A stretch of 64,000 nt of DNA from Phycisphaerales bacterium (GTDB taxonomy: Bacteria; Planctomycetota; Phycisphaerae; UBA1845; UTPLA1), in contig JACKHI010000002.1 of NCBI GenBank assembly GCA_020639075.1, positions 248,001-312,000 on the forward strand, written 5' to 3'. Positions 31,910 through 41,798 of the stretch are shown piece by piece. The notes beneath the pieces were generated by a model. That model had not been told where the DNA came from, did no database searches, and saw nothing but the letters and a program-made list of their open reading frames with translations. A program made the translations under genes and the position numbers. Every line of letters starts with the position of its first letter. The first letter of the stretch is position 1.

Positions 31910-33401
31910 CGCAGATCAGATCTTCTCGCGTCACTGCCTTTTCGGCGATGACAAAGGCATCCGCCAGCGTCGGGGCGACTTGCGCCATCCGGCCGGAGAC
32001 TTCGGCGAATCGATGCGCCAAATCCGCGGGATCGGCGGATCGGGGCGAACTGACCTTCGTGAAAATGACCTTGTCGGCGCCAAGCTGGATCAGCTTCAGC
32101 ATGCCGTCAATGTCCTTGTCGCCGCAACAACCGAAGATGACGACCATCGAGTCGTAGGGGACGTTCTGGCCGATGGCACGCATCAGGGCCTCGATGCTCG
32201 CGGCGTTGTGCGCCCCGTCGCCGATGACGCGAGGGCTTTCACAGATCATCTCCATGCGTCCGAGCATTCGGACATGCGTCAAACCGCTGACCGCCTTCTC
32301 GTCGTCAATCTTGTAGCCAAGCTGCTTGAGGCGATCGAGGACGCCGATGGCGACACCGCAGTTGATTGCCTGGTGCTCGCCTACGAGCGGTACCAGCAGA
32401 TGGTCGAAGTGGCTCGTCGGCGTCGTCACGCAGATGCGAGCCTGCGGGCCCGCCTCCCGTGACGCTTCGAATCGATAGCTGAAGCGAATGTCGTCGCCCG
32501 CGAAGGCGAGACTGCATTCATTCTCCTGCGCGACGCGTTTGAGGACCTTCTTGACGCCCGGCTCCTGTGGCGAGGAGATCACAGGGACTCCACGCTTAAG
32601 GATACCTGCCTTCTCTTCAGCGATCTTCTCGACGGTATCCCCGAGCTGGGCAACGTGATCGATGCTGATGCTCGTCAGTGCACAGACGACGGGATTGACG
32701 AGGTTCGTGGCGTCGAAACGGCCGCCGAGTCCCGTCTCAATGACGGCCAGATCGACCTTCTCCTCGGCGAACCAGAGGAGTGCCGAGGCCGTCAGGATCT
32801 CGAAATACGTCGGCTTCTTGTCGCCATACCCCGCCGAAACCTCAGCAACACGGGCGATCAGCTTCGCGAGCTTGGGCTTTGAGACCATGTCGTGATCGAT
32901 CACGATTCGCTCGCGCAGGTCCATGACGTGCGGCGACGTGTACAGACCGACTTTCATGCCGTTGTTGATCAGCATCTCGGCCAGCATCGTCGCTGTCGAT
33001 CCCTTGCCCTTGCTGCCCGCGATGTGGACGGCCTTGAACTGATCCTGAGGATTACCCAGGTCCGCCAGGAGCTGCTTCATGCGTTCCAGCGTGTAGACCC
33101 CGCGCTGATGCCGCCGAGGCGGGCGCCGCTCAAAGTTGACCTGAAGCGAGAGATAGTCCATCGCGGACGTGTACGTACGGATGTTCTTTCCTTCCGAAAT
33201 CGCCGCAATTCGGTCCGAATGCTTGGCGCTGCGCGTCGTCTTGGGCTTCTGGACGTTTGTGACGCGCGTCGTTGCTGATGTGCGGGATTTTGACGGCGAC
33301 GTGACTCGCGGTTTCTTTTTTGGCGTGCCCGTTTTGGGGGACGTAGCGCGAGCCGTGCTGCCGGAGTTCTTTGATTTGACCTTCGTCTTTGTTTTCGACA
33401 T
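31818..33401 (-). CDS. folC: Folylpolyglutamate synthase/dihydrofolate synthase with basic N-terminal tail
   Basis: 527 aa. The Mur-ligase-type core starts near residue 70: HIAGSKGKGSTATMLAEM (P-loop), GLYTSPHVMDLRERI, KPTYFEILTASALLWFAEE, VIETGLGGRFDATN, and the C-terminal GDGAHNAASIEALM. It adds glutamates to folates and may also make dihydrofolate. The first ~65 residues are unusual: very rich in Lys, Ser, Thr and Arg (KSKNSGSTARATSPKTGTPK), similar in composition to histone H1-like or ribosomal tails. AGGA lies 10 nt before the ATG, so translation of this tail is well supported. The core length is normal. Confidence 0.93.
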   Translation of the reverse strand: MSKTKTKVKSKNSGSTARATSPKTGTPKKKPRVTSPSKSRTSATTRVTNVQKPKTTRSAKHSDRIAAISEGKNIRTYTSAMDYLSLQVNFERRPPRRHQRGVYTLERMKQLLADLGNPQDQFKAVHIAGSKGKGSTATMLAEMLINNGMKVGLYTSPHVMDLRERIVIDHDMVSKPKLAKLIARVAEVSAGYGDKKPTYFEILTASALLWFAEEKVDLAVIETGLGGRFDATNLVNPVVCALTSISIDHVAQLGDTVEKIAEEKAGILKRGVPVISSPQEPGVKKVLKRVAQENECSLAFAGDDIRFSYRFEASREAGPQARICVTTPTSHFDHLLVPLVGEHQAINCGVAIGVLDRLKQLGYKIDDEKAVSGLTHVRMLGRMEMICESPRVIGDGAHNAASIEALMRAIGQNVPYDSMVVIFGCCGDKDIDGMLKLIQLGADKVIFTKVSSPRSADPADLAHRFAEVSGRMAQVAPTLADAFVIAEKAVTREDLICVTGSFYLVSDAKRLFADHPHRSMSTLVQTA

Positions 33402-33844
33402 AGAATTTCATCCTATCGATCGCCCGATCATCCTTCAACTTTCGGCGCACGAATCGAGGGTTTTTCTGCTGCTAATCCGTTCTTAAGGCATTGAGGCGTA
33501 TTTACTTACGTGTCGTGCATGCCAGGGGAGGCGTGTGAACATTACCCGAACATGGAAGGCCGGCTCTGCGGTGAATTCACGAACCAAGTCCATCAACTAT
33601 CCACGAGTTGTCCACCAGTCACGCACACTGCGGACGACCAAGACGCCGGGATCGCCGACTTCGGCTGTCCCCAAATAGCGTAGGCAGAACGCGAAACAGT
33701 CCTGCCTTCACAACATACGGAACCCGGAACGGTTATGTTCGTAGTAACGGGCATCGCGGACGTGAATCGCCAGGGCTGTTCCCGTCCGGTCCGGACAGTT
33801 AGAATGCGGGGGAGTAAGTCAGCGTGAAATGGAGTTGAAGCGCT
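33402..33844. other. Divergent intergenic region between folC and the bactofilin gene
   Basis: No credible gene; a 115-codon antisense ORF here overlaps the bactofilin gene and lacks signals. Two sequences resembling DnaA boxes are at 33597-33605 and 33608-33616, two mismatches each, and AACATA/TATGTT arms (33712-33717, 33734-33739) flank a repeated CGGAAC. TAGAAT at 33800-33805 may be the bactofilin -10, without a clear -35. Confidence 0.35.
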
Positions 33845-34369
33845 ATGAGTGATCAGCCGGCGACCCGAATCGTCCGGTGCTGTCATTGCAGAGGTATGAT
33901 GCGGGTCGCGGCACGGGCGCTGTCCGTGTTTTGCCCGCATTGCCAGAAGCGCGTCACGCTGGAGAGCCTGCGGATTGTCGGCTCACATCCCGGAAGAACC
34001 CTGGCGACGTGCGGCGACATCATTGTCGAGCCCGCCTCCCTCCTGAATCTCGAGATCACCGCCAACAACGTCGTTATTCGCGGCCGCGTCAATGGATCTG
34101 TCATTGCCAACGGCCGGCTGGAAGTCGCCTCCACAGGCCAGGTTTATGGGAATGTGAAGGCGGCAAGGATTATCGTGGAGGAGGGGGGGATCATCCAGGG
34201 GCGATGCGAGATGTCACCGTCGCCACAGGCCGTCCGACGCCCAGCGCCGCCACCCGAAATGGACGGAAACCGCGACGCTGACTCGATGCCGGAACAGGAT
34301 GCCGAGCTGGAAAACGCAACGGCGGCCAGCGAGCGGCCGCGACAAATTCGACCGATCAGCCTGGATTGA
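33845..34369 (+). CDS. Bactofilin with N-terminal zinc ribbon
   Basis: 174 aa. Residues 12-40 hold a zinc ribbon with C-C-H-C (RCCHCRG) and CPHCQKR. From about 55 to 125 a bactofilin domain follows: repeated short strands such as ATCGDIIVEPASLLNLEITANNVVIRGRVNGSVIANGRLEV and QVYGNVKAARIIVEEGGIIQGRCEM, the right-handed beta-helix pattern of polymer-forming cytoskeletal proteins. The last ~50 residues are low-complexity, proline/alanine and acidic. Bactofilins polymerise without nucleotide and help place envelope enzymes. The ribbon is the unusual part and may recruit a partner. Confidence 0.88.
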   Translation: MSDQPATRIVRCCHCRGMMRVAARALSVFCPHCQKRVTLESLRIVGSHPGRTLATCGDIIVEPASLLNLEITANNVVIRGRVNGSVIANGRLEVASTGQVYGNVKAARIIVEEGGIIQGRCEMSPSPQAVRRPAPPPEMDGNRDADSMPEQDAELENATAASERPRQIRPISLD

Positions 34370-34385
34370 GAGGTCGTCCTTCCGC

Positions 34386-35183
34386 CTATTTCGTCGAGTC
34401 TGTATCGGTGCCCGCCGCGCCGCGTGCCTTCGCGGCCTTTTCCGCCTTCTCGGCGGCGACGGGATCCTGGAACCCCGTCTTTTCGCAAATACCCGCCATG
34501 ATCTGATCAAAATCGGCGAAATGGTATTCATCCAGCAAGACGCGCGGCGCCGGACCACCTTCGCAGACGAGGTAGACCTTTCCCTTCTTGCGGAACTCCG
34601 ACGTGTCGAGTGATTTCATCGCGTTGAACGGAATCGGCTTGCGCCCGTTGAGCGAAAGGCCGTCGTCGGAGACTTCCGCGCGCGTTCGAATAACGCGAAA
34701 CAGAAAATACAACATGTAAAGACCGATGGCGCCGACGAAAACGCCCAGGTACTTCTGGTATTGAAAGTCCTTCAGCGTTTTCTTGGCGGGAATGGCGTCA
34801 ACTTCAGGAAGTACGCGATCGCCCGATTTCCCGACTTTCAGCAGACCGTCCTGACCAAAGTAGTAGAGGGCGTCGCTCAGTTCGACCGACGGGGGGCCGC
34901 CGATTGCCGACTCAAGCACTTCGCGGCGCTGGCCGGCCGTTGCATCGTCGAAGCGCCTCTTGATCTCCGGGACGTTCGCCATGTTGGCCCCGGGATAGAC
35001 TTTCGCGCCGTCCGCCTTGCTTCGGGATTCGACTGGGAGCTGAAGTCTGTTTTCTTCGAAGTTCTTGCCCGGATAGCCGATCCAGCCGTCGTAAAGAAAA
35101 TACCCGCCCATGCCGACGCACATCAGCATGAAGATCCCGTTGCGTACGATTCGCTCTTGTCTCGGCCCGCTCGTCCGTTTCAT
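34386..35183 (-). CDS. Membrane protein of unknown function at the end of the Gld-like operon
   Basis: 265 aa with two hydrophobic helices, near residues 15-30 (GIFMLMCVGMGGYFLYDGW) and 145-165 (YLGVFVGAIGLYMLYFLF). Between them a ~110-residue region, presumably periplasmic, and after the second a ~95-residue cytoplasmic domain ending in an alanine/lysine-rich tail. No motif recognised. It is the last gene of a five-gene minus-strand set, 68 nt after the DUF4340 gene, suggesting a role with the ABC machinery. Confidence 0.65.
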   Translation of the reverse strand: MKRTSGPRQERIVRNGIFMLMCVGMGGYFLYDGWIGYPGKNFEENRLQLPVESRSKADGAKVYPGANMANVPEIKRRFDDATAGQRREVLESAIGGPPSVELSDALYYFGQDGLLKVGKSGDRVLPEVDAIPAKKTLKDFQYQKYLGVFVGAIGLYMLYFLFRVIRTRAEVSDDGLSLNGRKPIPFNAMKSLDTSEFRKKGKVYLVCEGGPAPRVLLDEYHFADFDQIMAGICEKTGFQDPVAAEKAEKAAKARGAAGTDTDSTK

Positions 35184-35251
35184 AGTCGCTCCATCATTCG
35201 GGCGGGTGGCCGGATTGCCGGATGTCGCTCGCCAAACCGCGTCCCCCAGGG

Positions 35252-37489
35252 CTACTTCTTAAAGTCAGCCACACGTTTGTCAAACTTGGTGACCAGCGTG
35301 CCTTCGATCACAAACGCGCGATCCGCGTGCGCTGCCAATTGGGCATACCGATCCGCGGCGTTCGGACCGATTCCGGAAACGATCAGCTCGTGCGGCGTCC
35401 CGTCTTTCATTTCCACTCGAATGCGCGTCTGAGGTGAGTTCAGCCCGAGCGCCTGCGTGTCGGCATTTTCGTAGGCGGCATATCGCAGGGCGTTCAGCGT
35501 CCCCAGCGACGTCAGTGCCGATTCCAGCTTGGATTTGTCCACGCTGAATGTGGCCTCGCCGTCGAGCGACCACTGATCGTCGTTTCGCGTGAAGCGGAAA
35601 GCGCCTTCATTACTGCTGAACGTGATCGCGGCGACGTCAGCCGGATTGAAGGAAAGCACGTGCGTGTCCAGAAACTCCTGATCGAGGTCCGCGACGAGCT
35701 TTTCCTCGGCTTCATAGATGAACTCGCCGCCCTCAACCATCGCGTAGCGGCTGCCGGCATGCCGAGATGCGAACAATACGATCGTCCGGGGCGTCGGCGT
35801 TTCGATATCCTCCGCAACCGGCATCGTCGTCGGTATGGGCGGCGTGACAGTCAGCGTCAGCGTGTATTGCGGCTGCATCAAACCGAACTCGGCGCGTCTG
35901 GAGGCCTTGGCGACGACGGCACGGCCCTTGAGCGACGCCAGTTCGTTAAGCAGACCTGTTACAACGGCGCCATTCGCATCGGCGTCGATGGGGGCTGTCA
36001 TCTTCCAATCGGCATCCGACTTTGCGAGTTCGATTGTCTCGGAAAGTCGTCGCAGCGAGATATGCGTGACCCGATCCGACTTGAAGCTGAGAATATCCCG
36101 GCTGCGGAATGCAACCGGTTCCACGACCAACTTGCGGGCGTCATCGGCCGGCACGACGGCGATGAAGTCCTCCGTCACATTCTTCACGTACGCGCCCGTC
36201 TGGCTCGGCGTTAACGCGCCGATGGCAAGTTCAATCGGCTCGGTCCGTCCCTGCACGTCGATGCGGAGTTTGACCCGCGGATCATCGAGGCCGAACTCGG
36301 TTCTGGCCCCATCCTCAAAGCCGACGGCCTTCAGGTCCCGCAGCGTATTCAATAGATCGTTGACGGCGATCGGTTCGGCAGTTTTCGACGTAGCCTCCGC
36401 CGTCGGTGGGGCGATCAGCCATTTCACGCCGTCGCGCGTCATCGACATCGACTCGCCGCTTTGCGTCGTGATCGAAATCGACTGCGCCCGTGTCGGCAAC
36501 AATTCGACGATTCGTTTGTCGCGAACCGCCGTCAGTTCCGGAGCGACGTTGTCCAGCACGCTCTTTTTCACCTGGAATACAGTCGTGTCGCCTTCGTGAA
36601 CAAGGCGGGCGAAGACGTTGTCGTCAATGACGGATCCGAACGCAACCGTCGTGGTTTGTGACTCGACGCCTGTCGATTCGTCCGCCGCCGGGGGCTTCTT
36701 CTCAGTCGTCAGTGCGACCGTAACACGCGGAGGTTCGAGGCCGTAGATGCGAAGCGAGTCGGGCGTGTCGTCGATGAATTTCGTGACTGTCAGGCCGGCG
36801 ATGCCGTTGATGATCTTGTTCAACGCCGTCAGATCGGCGCGCGCCTTTTCCGGTTCGTCGATCGCCCAGCCAGTCGGCCGCTTGACGGCCGTGAAACTGT
36901 TGTCGCCAGTGACCTGCACGCGCACCACATCGGCCGAATTGACTTCGGTCACGCGTTTGCCCCGATAGTCTTCCAACTTGCGTTTCAGCGTCTTGTTCAG
37001 ATCCGCATCGACGAGGTAGATCTTGTCGTCCCCCTCTTTGGCGACGTAAGTGCGCGAGGAGAGCGCCTGCTGGTTCCCGATCCGCAACACATGGGCCTTG
37101 CCGTCTTTGTCGGTGAGCTTCACGATCCGCCGCGGCTTGCTGAGCGATGTCAGCTCATCGCCCGGTGGATCGTCCTTCGCGGAATAGGCCTTGTCATAGT
37201 CGAGCTCAGCGAGCAGGCGAACGTCGTCTGCGACGGTTCGTGTCTGGGCGAGGCCGCTGATGGGCGACGTCATGCGCCAGTCGGATTGATCCTTGACGAA
37301 CGAACAAGCCGTCTCATTACCGCTCTTGATTTCAAATGCCGTTATGTTGTCCGGATCCAGGCCGAGCAGCTTCTTGGAGCCAGTCTCGTCGGCATCACTC
37401 GAATTCGTCGGTCCTGGGCGGAGCCACCAGAGCCCCGCCACGGCCAGCAGCAGTGCCAGTACCAGTATGAGTGTCGTCTTTGAGTTCAC
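35252..37489 (-). CDS. DUF4340-repeat protein of the Gld-like ABC operon
   Basis: 745 aa. One N-terminal membrane anchor (LILVLALLLAVAGLWWL) and then a long periplasmic part built of at least three repeats of the DUF4340 type, each with a strand block such as ITAFEIKSG, VAAITFSSNEGAF or ITHISLRR, followed by a W-[KR]-[ML]-[TA]-x-P-I-like turn (DWRMTSPI, DWKMTAPI). DUF4340 proteins commonly sit after GldG-like genes. The function is unknown; a periplasmic partner of the transporter is likely. It follows the GldG-like gene by 89 nt. Confidence 0.85.
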   Translation of the reverse strand: MNSKTTLILVLALLLAVAGLWWLRPGPTNSSDADETGSKKLLGLDPDNITAFEIKSGNETACSFVKDQSDWRMTSPISGLAQTRTVADDVRLLAELDYDKAYSAKDDPPGDELTSLSKPRRIVKLTDKDGKAHVLRIGNQQALSSRTYVAKEGDDKIYLVDADLNKTLKRKLEDYRGKRVTEVNSADVVRVQVTGDNSFTAVKRPTGWAIDEPEKARADLTALNKIINGIAGLTVTKFIDDTPDSLRIYGLEPPRVTVALTTEKKPPAADESTGVESQTTTVAFGSVIDDNVFARLVHEGDTTVFQVKKSVLDNVAPELTAVRDKRIVELLPTRAQSISITTQSGESMSMTRDGVKWLIAPPTAEATSKTAEPIAVNDLLNTLRDLKAVGFEDGARTEFGLDDPRVKLRIDVQGRTEPIELAIGALTPSQTGAYVKNVTEDFIAVVPADDARKLVVEPVAFRSRDILSFKSDRVTHISLRRLSETIELAKSDADWKMTAPIDADANGAVVTGLLNELASLKGRAVVAKASRRAEFGLMQPQYTLTLTVTPPIPTTMPVAEDIETPTPRTIVLFASRHAGSRYAMVEGGEFIYEAEEKLVADLDQEFLDTHVLSFNPADVAAITFSSNEGAFRFTRNDDQWSLDGEATFSVDKSKLESALTSLGTLNALRYAAYENADTQALGLNSPQTRIRVEMKDGTPHELIVSGIGPNAADRYAQLAAHADRAFVIEGTLVTKFDKRVADFKK

Positions 37490-37578
37490 GATTGAGTGCC
37501 TTTTGCTTGCGGTTCAAACTCCGTCATTCGACTAGCTGACACGTCAGTCGCCTGCGATCCGGCGAGCCGCCGGAAGTG

Positions 37579-40500
37579 CTATCGCCGCCTCAGGAACCAG
37601 AGCACGATTCCCGGCGCCAGTACGAGCGCCGGCCAGATGCCGAACAGCAGAGCCCGGATCTTCGTCTGATCGCTCGATTTGATCGCGTTGATTCGAGGAA
37701 CCGGGACCGGTCCGCGCCCGATGTATTCCGTCGTGCCGTTCAACCAATGGACGGCGTTGACGAACAGGTCGAGATTCTCAGTCGGCGGCGGATCGAGTCG
37801 GATCTTGTTGAAGTCGGCGACGTACGGCTGGGTCAGGAATGCGTCGAGGTACGACTGGCCGATGCTCATGACGACGACGCTCGTATCCTTCGGTTGATCC
37901 ATCGGCAATTCGGGGCCTTCGGCGGGTTTCGTTGCGGCATCGGCAGGGGCCTTGCGCGTTGCGCAGACGACGAGGTCGAAGGGGCTCGGCTCTTCGGCCA
38001 CGATCAACTCGACATCCGCCCGCACTTTGTCACCGACATTGATCTCTGCGGATTTGAGGTCATGCTTGTAAAGCGGAACGCGGTAGTCGCCGCCGATCGT
38101 GAATGGAACCGCCTTGAAGTCGTGCCCCTTGATTTTTGCATCGATCTCCAGCCGCGGGAGCCGCGAGCCCGCACTGGGATCCACCGCGAGTTGCGCCCGC
38201 AGTTTTGGGCTCTCGACTTTGCCGACTGTCGAGTTGAATCGTCTCTGGGGATAGTAGTTTTCGTTGATACCGATGATCCGCATGGCCACGTCGGTCGTTT
38301 TCCCTGCTTCCAACCCGGCGGCCGAGCGTTCCGAATCCGTCAGCGGAATCCAGCTCTCGTCATCCGACGTGCGGACAATCGTGTCGAACGCATATTTGCC
38401 GATCGTCACATGAACTGGATACTCGCTTTCGCGAACAAAGCCCCTCATTTCATCGATCGTCTGTCGCGGAATCGGAAGACGATAAGCCGGCTTCCGCTCG
38501 ATCGTCGTTTGAATCGTCTTGCTCTTCGGCGCGTTCGATCCCGGCAGCGAGATTTCAATTTCGACCGGCCCCACGCTGACGCCTGCATCCGTCAGCACCG
38601 ACTCGGGGATCTCGATCCATTGCGATTCGTCCGCGACGATCGGCGAGCGGAATGTGTATCCGTTGATCGTCAATCGTGCCGCTGCCGCGTCCATCGGCGG
38701 CACGAATCCGAGGGGCAGGCCGATCGTTCCGCTTCGATTCGCGGATGCAACAGCGTCGATCGTCGTCTTGGGGCGATTTTCGAGTTGGATCACGTTCTCT
38801 GCGCGCGGATCGTTCAGCACGCCGAAGATCTTCATCAGCTCGTCTGTCGAAGCGCCGAAATACTCTTCGCGATCCGGTATGCGCAAGACGGACTCCGTCT
38901 CGACGTCCGCGTTATCCTCGGGGTTGAGCGTATCGATAACGCAGGCCGCGCTGACGAGCGAACGCGTTCCCTTCATGGACTTTCCGATTGGATTGTCGGA
39001 GTAGCCGATCGTCGGCAGCCATTGAATCAACTGCAGCGACAAGCTGAAGCCGTGCTCGGTCTTCGTATCCGGTACGACTTTGATGACGCGCGTGCCGTTG
39101 TCGACGTGAAGCCCGAATTCGGATTGAAGAATCGGGTTGTAACCGTACTCCGGCGTTACCGGCGGGCCGCCCATCGGCGAACCCATCAACTCCCAACCTG
39201 CAAGAAAGATCGCGCGGCCGTTTTCGGCGAGCATGTCGCGGACCTTCTGACGCTCCGGCTCGCCGAACGACGCTTGCGGCGTCTGCGGACCGAACGGATT
39301 CGGCATCGCCGGCGGCGCCGGCGGCAGAAAAACGTTGATCGTCTTCAAATCGCCCTCGAGCGTCGGCGGATCGGGTTGCTCCGCAAGGTTCCATTGAACG
39401 ACGTTGTAGTTCGCCGCCAACAGCCGCTCACGAAGCAAATTCGTTTGTGCGAGCGGAATCGAACTGCGCGGTGGCGGAGGTGAGAACGGGCTCCGCTGTT
39501 GCGGCGCCGGCGGTTCATAGCCGACAAAGACGACGTTGGCGAACTTTTTGTCGGCCGACAGCGCGAGAATCGCCGAACCGATTGCACTGTCGCCGTTGAA
39601 GGTGCGAATCGGCTCTCCGTCATCGGCGTTTGCGGCGCCTTGTCGAATCGGCCACGTCTCATCGAACGTAATGACGCGGATTTTCCCCTTGTACTGAACG
39701 ACGATCGTATTGGGTTCGCGCAACTTGTCTGCGATGTCTCCCAATGTCAGTTCCGGCAGCGCTGCGAGTTGCTTCTTCGTGCTCTCCAGCGAGTCAAGCG
39801 ACGTGGAGAACAGCCCGCCGCCGCCGGCCGCGGCGAGCAACGCTTCGGAGTCGGGATCCATTTTCGACAGGTTGTCGGCCAGGCTCGTCAAGATCTCCTC
39901 GCAGACGGCGATGTTCTGTTCGACGCTTGTCGTGTTCTTGCGGACGCCGACGAGCGCCGCCTTGAGCTCTGCAGGATCATTCTTGTCGAGAATGCCGAGC
40001 ACCTGCAGTCGCATCTTCTCCAGGCTGCGGCCCGTTTCCTGGAGCACGCCGCCGACTTCGATCTGAATCGGCAACGGTCCGCTCTGAATTCGTGCGCTCC
40101 AGTCGGCATGTTGCCGCACGATCGGGAATGCATCGGCGAACCGATCGACGCGGCTGACGAGGCCGTCGAGCGTGCCTGCGACTTCCACACACGCATCGGC
40201 AAACGCCTTGAGCGGAGCCTTGATGTCCGCGGGCGTCTCGGCGTCTTCATCACCGATCGCGGCGCGTAGTTTCTTCGCGACGCCTTGTGCCGACGCAGTC
40301 ACCTCCCTCAACGTCGCGATGTACTGCGAATCGGCTCGCGTCGTCTCCTGTGACAGGCTCGTGAACTTGTTCATGAGCGATGCGATTTGACTGAATCCTG
40401 TCGCCAGGTTGTCGACAGCCGTCTTCGCGACGGTCGCCGCCTCGCCGTATTTCGGCAGGCCGCCTTGCGGCGTGAGTTCGTCGATCTCGCCCTTGATGTC

Positions 40501-41088
40501 CACAATCTGGTCGCGCATCTCCTGGAGCTTCAGCACGACCTGCGCGAACAGCGGGAAGCCGCTCAGCCACGCATCGCGGTTTGACTGGATTGCAACCGCC
40601 TCCGCGACGCGCTGCGATAGCTCCGCCTCCAACTCGGTTCGAAGTCTCTCGAAGGACTCAATCGCCTCTTTGTGCCCCTTGGCTTCACCGCCGACGGAGC
40701 CGCTCATATCGGCGACGAGCTGCTCCCGCTGGCGATCCGTCGCGACGTGCGTGACTTTGAGATTCTTCTTTTCGCCCGCAAGTTCGTCGCAATACGCCTG
40801 CAGTCGGTTGATATACTCCCGCTGGTTCTTGTCCTTGTCGTTGGGCTCATAGACGATCGACAATGCGATTTCGTCTTTCGCGCCGTCGAGGATTGTGCGT
40901 GTTCGATCGCTGAGGCCGTAGTTGCCGACTGTCGCAAGATCCTTCCGCCAGTGCTTGAGCGACGCGATCCAATTGATCGCGATCAACAGTGCCGTCGCTA
41001 CGACGATAGACAACGCGACGTTCGCACCGATCGCGAATCGCCTGCCCGCATCCACGGCGTTGCCGGTCCGGTTCGCATTTACCGCCAT
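37579..41088 (-). CDS. Very large GldG-like ABC-transporter auxiliary protein
   Basis: 1169 aa from ATG 41088, twice the length of GldG (~550 aa). N-terminal helix (FAIGANVALSIVVATALLIAINWIA), then a domain beginning HWRKDLATVGNYGLSDRTRTILDGAKDEIALSIVY, the usual GldG start. A long coiled-coil stretch covers about 100-400, with heptad-like leucines. The auxiliary domain with an IFLAGWELMGSP strand follows, then an extended Ig-like middle region. A last membrane helix ends in LVLAPGIVLWFLRRR. It overlaps the permease gene by 10 nt. GldG-type proteins work with ABC exporters; in gliding bacteria they support motility, elsewhere their cargo is unknown. Confidence 0.85.
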   Translation of the reverse strand: MAVNANRTGNAVDAGRRFAIGANVALSIVVATALLIAINWIASLKHWRKDLATVGNYGLSDRTRTILDGAKDEIALSIVYEPNDKDKNQREYINRLQAYCDELAGEKKNLKVTHVATDRQREQLVADMSGSVGGEAKGHKEAIESFERLRTELEAELSQRVAEAVAIQSNRDAWLSGFPLFAQVVLKLQEMRDQIVDIKGEIDELTPQGGLPKYGEAATVAKTAVDNLATGFSQIASLMNKFTSLSQETTRADSQYIATLREVTASAQGVAKKLRAAIGDEDAETPADIKAPLKAFADACVEVAGTLDGLVSRVDRFADAFPIVRQHADWSARIQSGPLPIQIEVGGVLQETGRSLEKMRLQVLGILDKNDPAELKAALVGVRKNTTSVEQNIAVCEEILTSLADNLSKMDPDSEALLAAAGGGGLFSTSLDSLESTKKQLAALPELTLGDIADKLREPNTIVVQYKGKIRVITFDETWPIRQGAANADDGEPIRTFNGDSAIGSAILALSADKKFANVVFVGYEPPAPQQRSPFSPPPPRSSIPLAQTNLLRERLLAANYNVVQWNLAEQPDPPTLEGDLKTINVFLPPAPPAMPNPFGPQTPQASFGEPERQKVRDMLAENGRAIFLAGWELMGSPMGGPPVTPEYGYNPILQSEFGLHVDNGTRVIKVVPDTKTEHGFSLSLQLIQWLPTIGYSDNPIGKSMKGTRSLVSAACVIDTLNPEDNADVETESVLRIPDREEYFGASTDELMKIFGVLNDPRAENVIQLENRPKTTIDAVASANRSGTIGLPLGFVPPMDAAAARLTINGYTFRSPIVADESQWIEIPESVLTDAGVSVGPVEIEISLPGSNAPKSKTIQTTIERKPAYRLPIPRQTIDEMRGFVRESEYPVHVTIGKYAFDTIVRTSDDESWIPLTDSERSAAGLEAGKTTDVAMRIIGINENYYPQRRFNSTVGKVESPKLRAQLAVDPSAGSRLPRLEIDAKIKGHDFKAVPFTIGGDYRVPLYKHDLKSAEINVGDKVRADVELIVAEEPSPFDLVVCATRKAPADAATKPAEGPELPMDQPKDTSVVVMSIGQSYLDAFLTQPYVADFNKIRLDPPPTENLDLFVNAVHWLNGTTEYIGRGPVPVPRINAIKSSDQTKIRALLFGIWPALVLAPGIVLWFLRRR

Positions 41089-41798
41089 CGCTTGGACTCC
41101 ATCACTTTGACCGAGAGGAAGAGGAAGAACAGCGTCGCGCTGACGAAGAAGACAACCGCCTTCGTATCGACGATGCCGCGGCTGAAGTCCTCGAAGTGAT
41201 TCAGCACGTTGACATAGCTGAAAACAAGCCGCCAGCTTCCCGACTGCAGACTCGCGACATAGTCCATCGCGTACGTCAGGATGCCGAGGATGGCCATGCC
41301 GAGGACGGCCGCGATCAGTTGATGCCGCGTGAGCGAACTCGCAAAAAGGCCGACGGCCGCATAGAAGGCTCCGAGCAGGAGCAAGCCGAGATAGCCGTAA
41401 AGCATGACCGTTACATCCGGCTTGCCATACATCGACAAAATGGCGGCATAGACACACGTCGCCAACACGAGTGCAAAGAAAAAGGACATCGCGCCGAAGA
41501 ACTTGCCGAGAACGACTTCCGTGTCGCTGACCGGCGCCGTCATGAGCGTCTCTATCGTGCCGCTCGCGTACTCCTCGCTGATCATTCGCATCGTAACGAG
41601 CGGGATCGCGAGGATCAGCAGCCACGCCATGTGACCGAAGAGTGGCTGAAGCGACGCCTCACCGCCTTCGGTGAATGTGTTGAACATGAACAGCATCGCC
41701 GTCGCGATCAGGAACAGGAGCCCGACGATATAGGCGATCAGCGAAAGAAAGATCGACGAAAGTTCGCGCTGCGTGAGGGCCGTGATATTGCGAATCAT
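41079..41798 (-). CDS. ABC-2-type permease (GldF-like)
   Basis: 239 aa, six hydrophobic helices. Typical start IRNITALTQRELSSIFLSLIAYIVGLLFL, then IPLVTMRMISEEYASGTIETLMTAPVSDTEVVLGKFFGA, the signature of ABC-2 permeases of the GldF/NatB type. ATG 41798 overlaps the stop of the ATPase gene (ATGA), so the pair is translationally coupled, and its own end overlaps the next gene by 10 nt. It forms the membrane channel for the adjacent ATPase. Confidence 0.9.
   Translation of the reverse strand: MIRNITALTQRELSSIFLSLIAYIVGLLFLIATAMLFMFNTFTEGGEASLQPLFGHMAWLLILAIPLVTMRMISEEYASGTIETLMTAPVSDTEVVLGKFFGAMSFFFALVLATCVYAAILSMYGKPDVTVMLYGYLGLLLLGAFYAAVGLFASSLTRHQLIAAVLGMAILGILTYAMDYVASLQSGSWRLVFSYVNVLNHFEDFSRGIVDTKAVVFFVSATLFFLFLSVKVMESKRWR

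Noticed and set aside
33597..33616. Two DnaA-box-like sequences
   Set aside because: Two mismatches each, only two copies, and no dnaA, dnaN or AT-rich unwinding region nearby; not evidence of an origin.
33593..33940. 115-codon minus-strand ORF opposite the bactofilin start
   Set aside because: Overlaps the real gene and has no supporting signals.
37576..39483. 635-codon plus-strand ORF opposite the GldG-like gene
   Set aside because: It is the high-GC mirror of a gene with clear domains and overlaps; no signal, ribosome site or recognisable motif.
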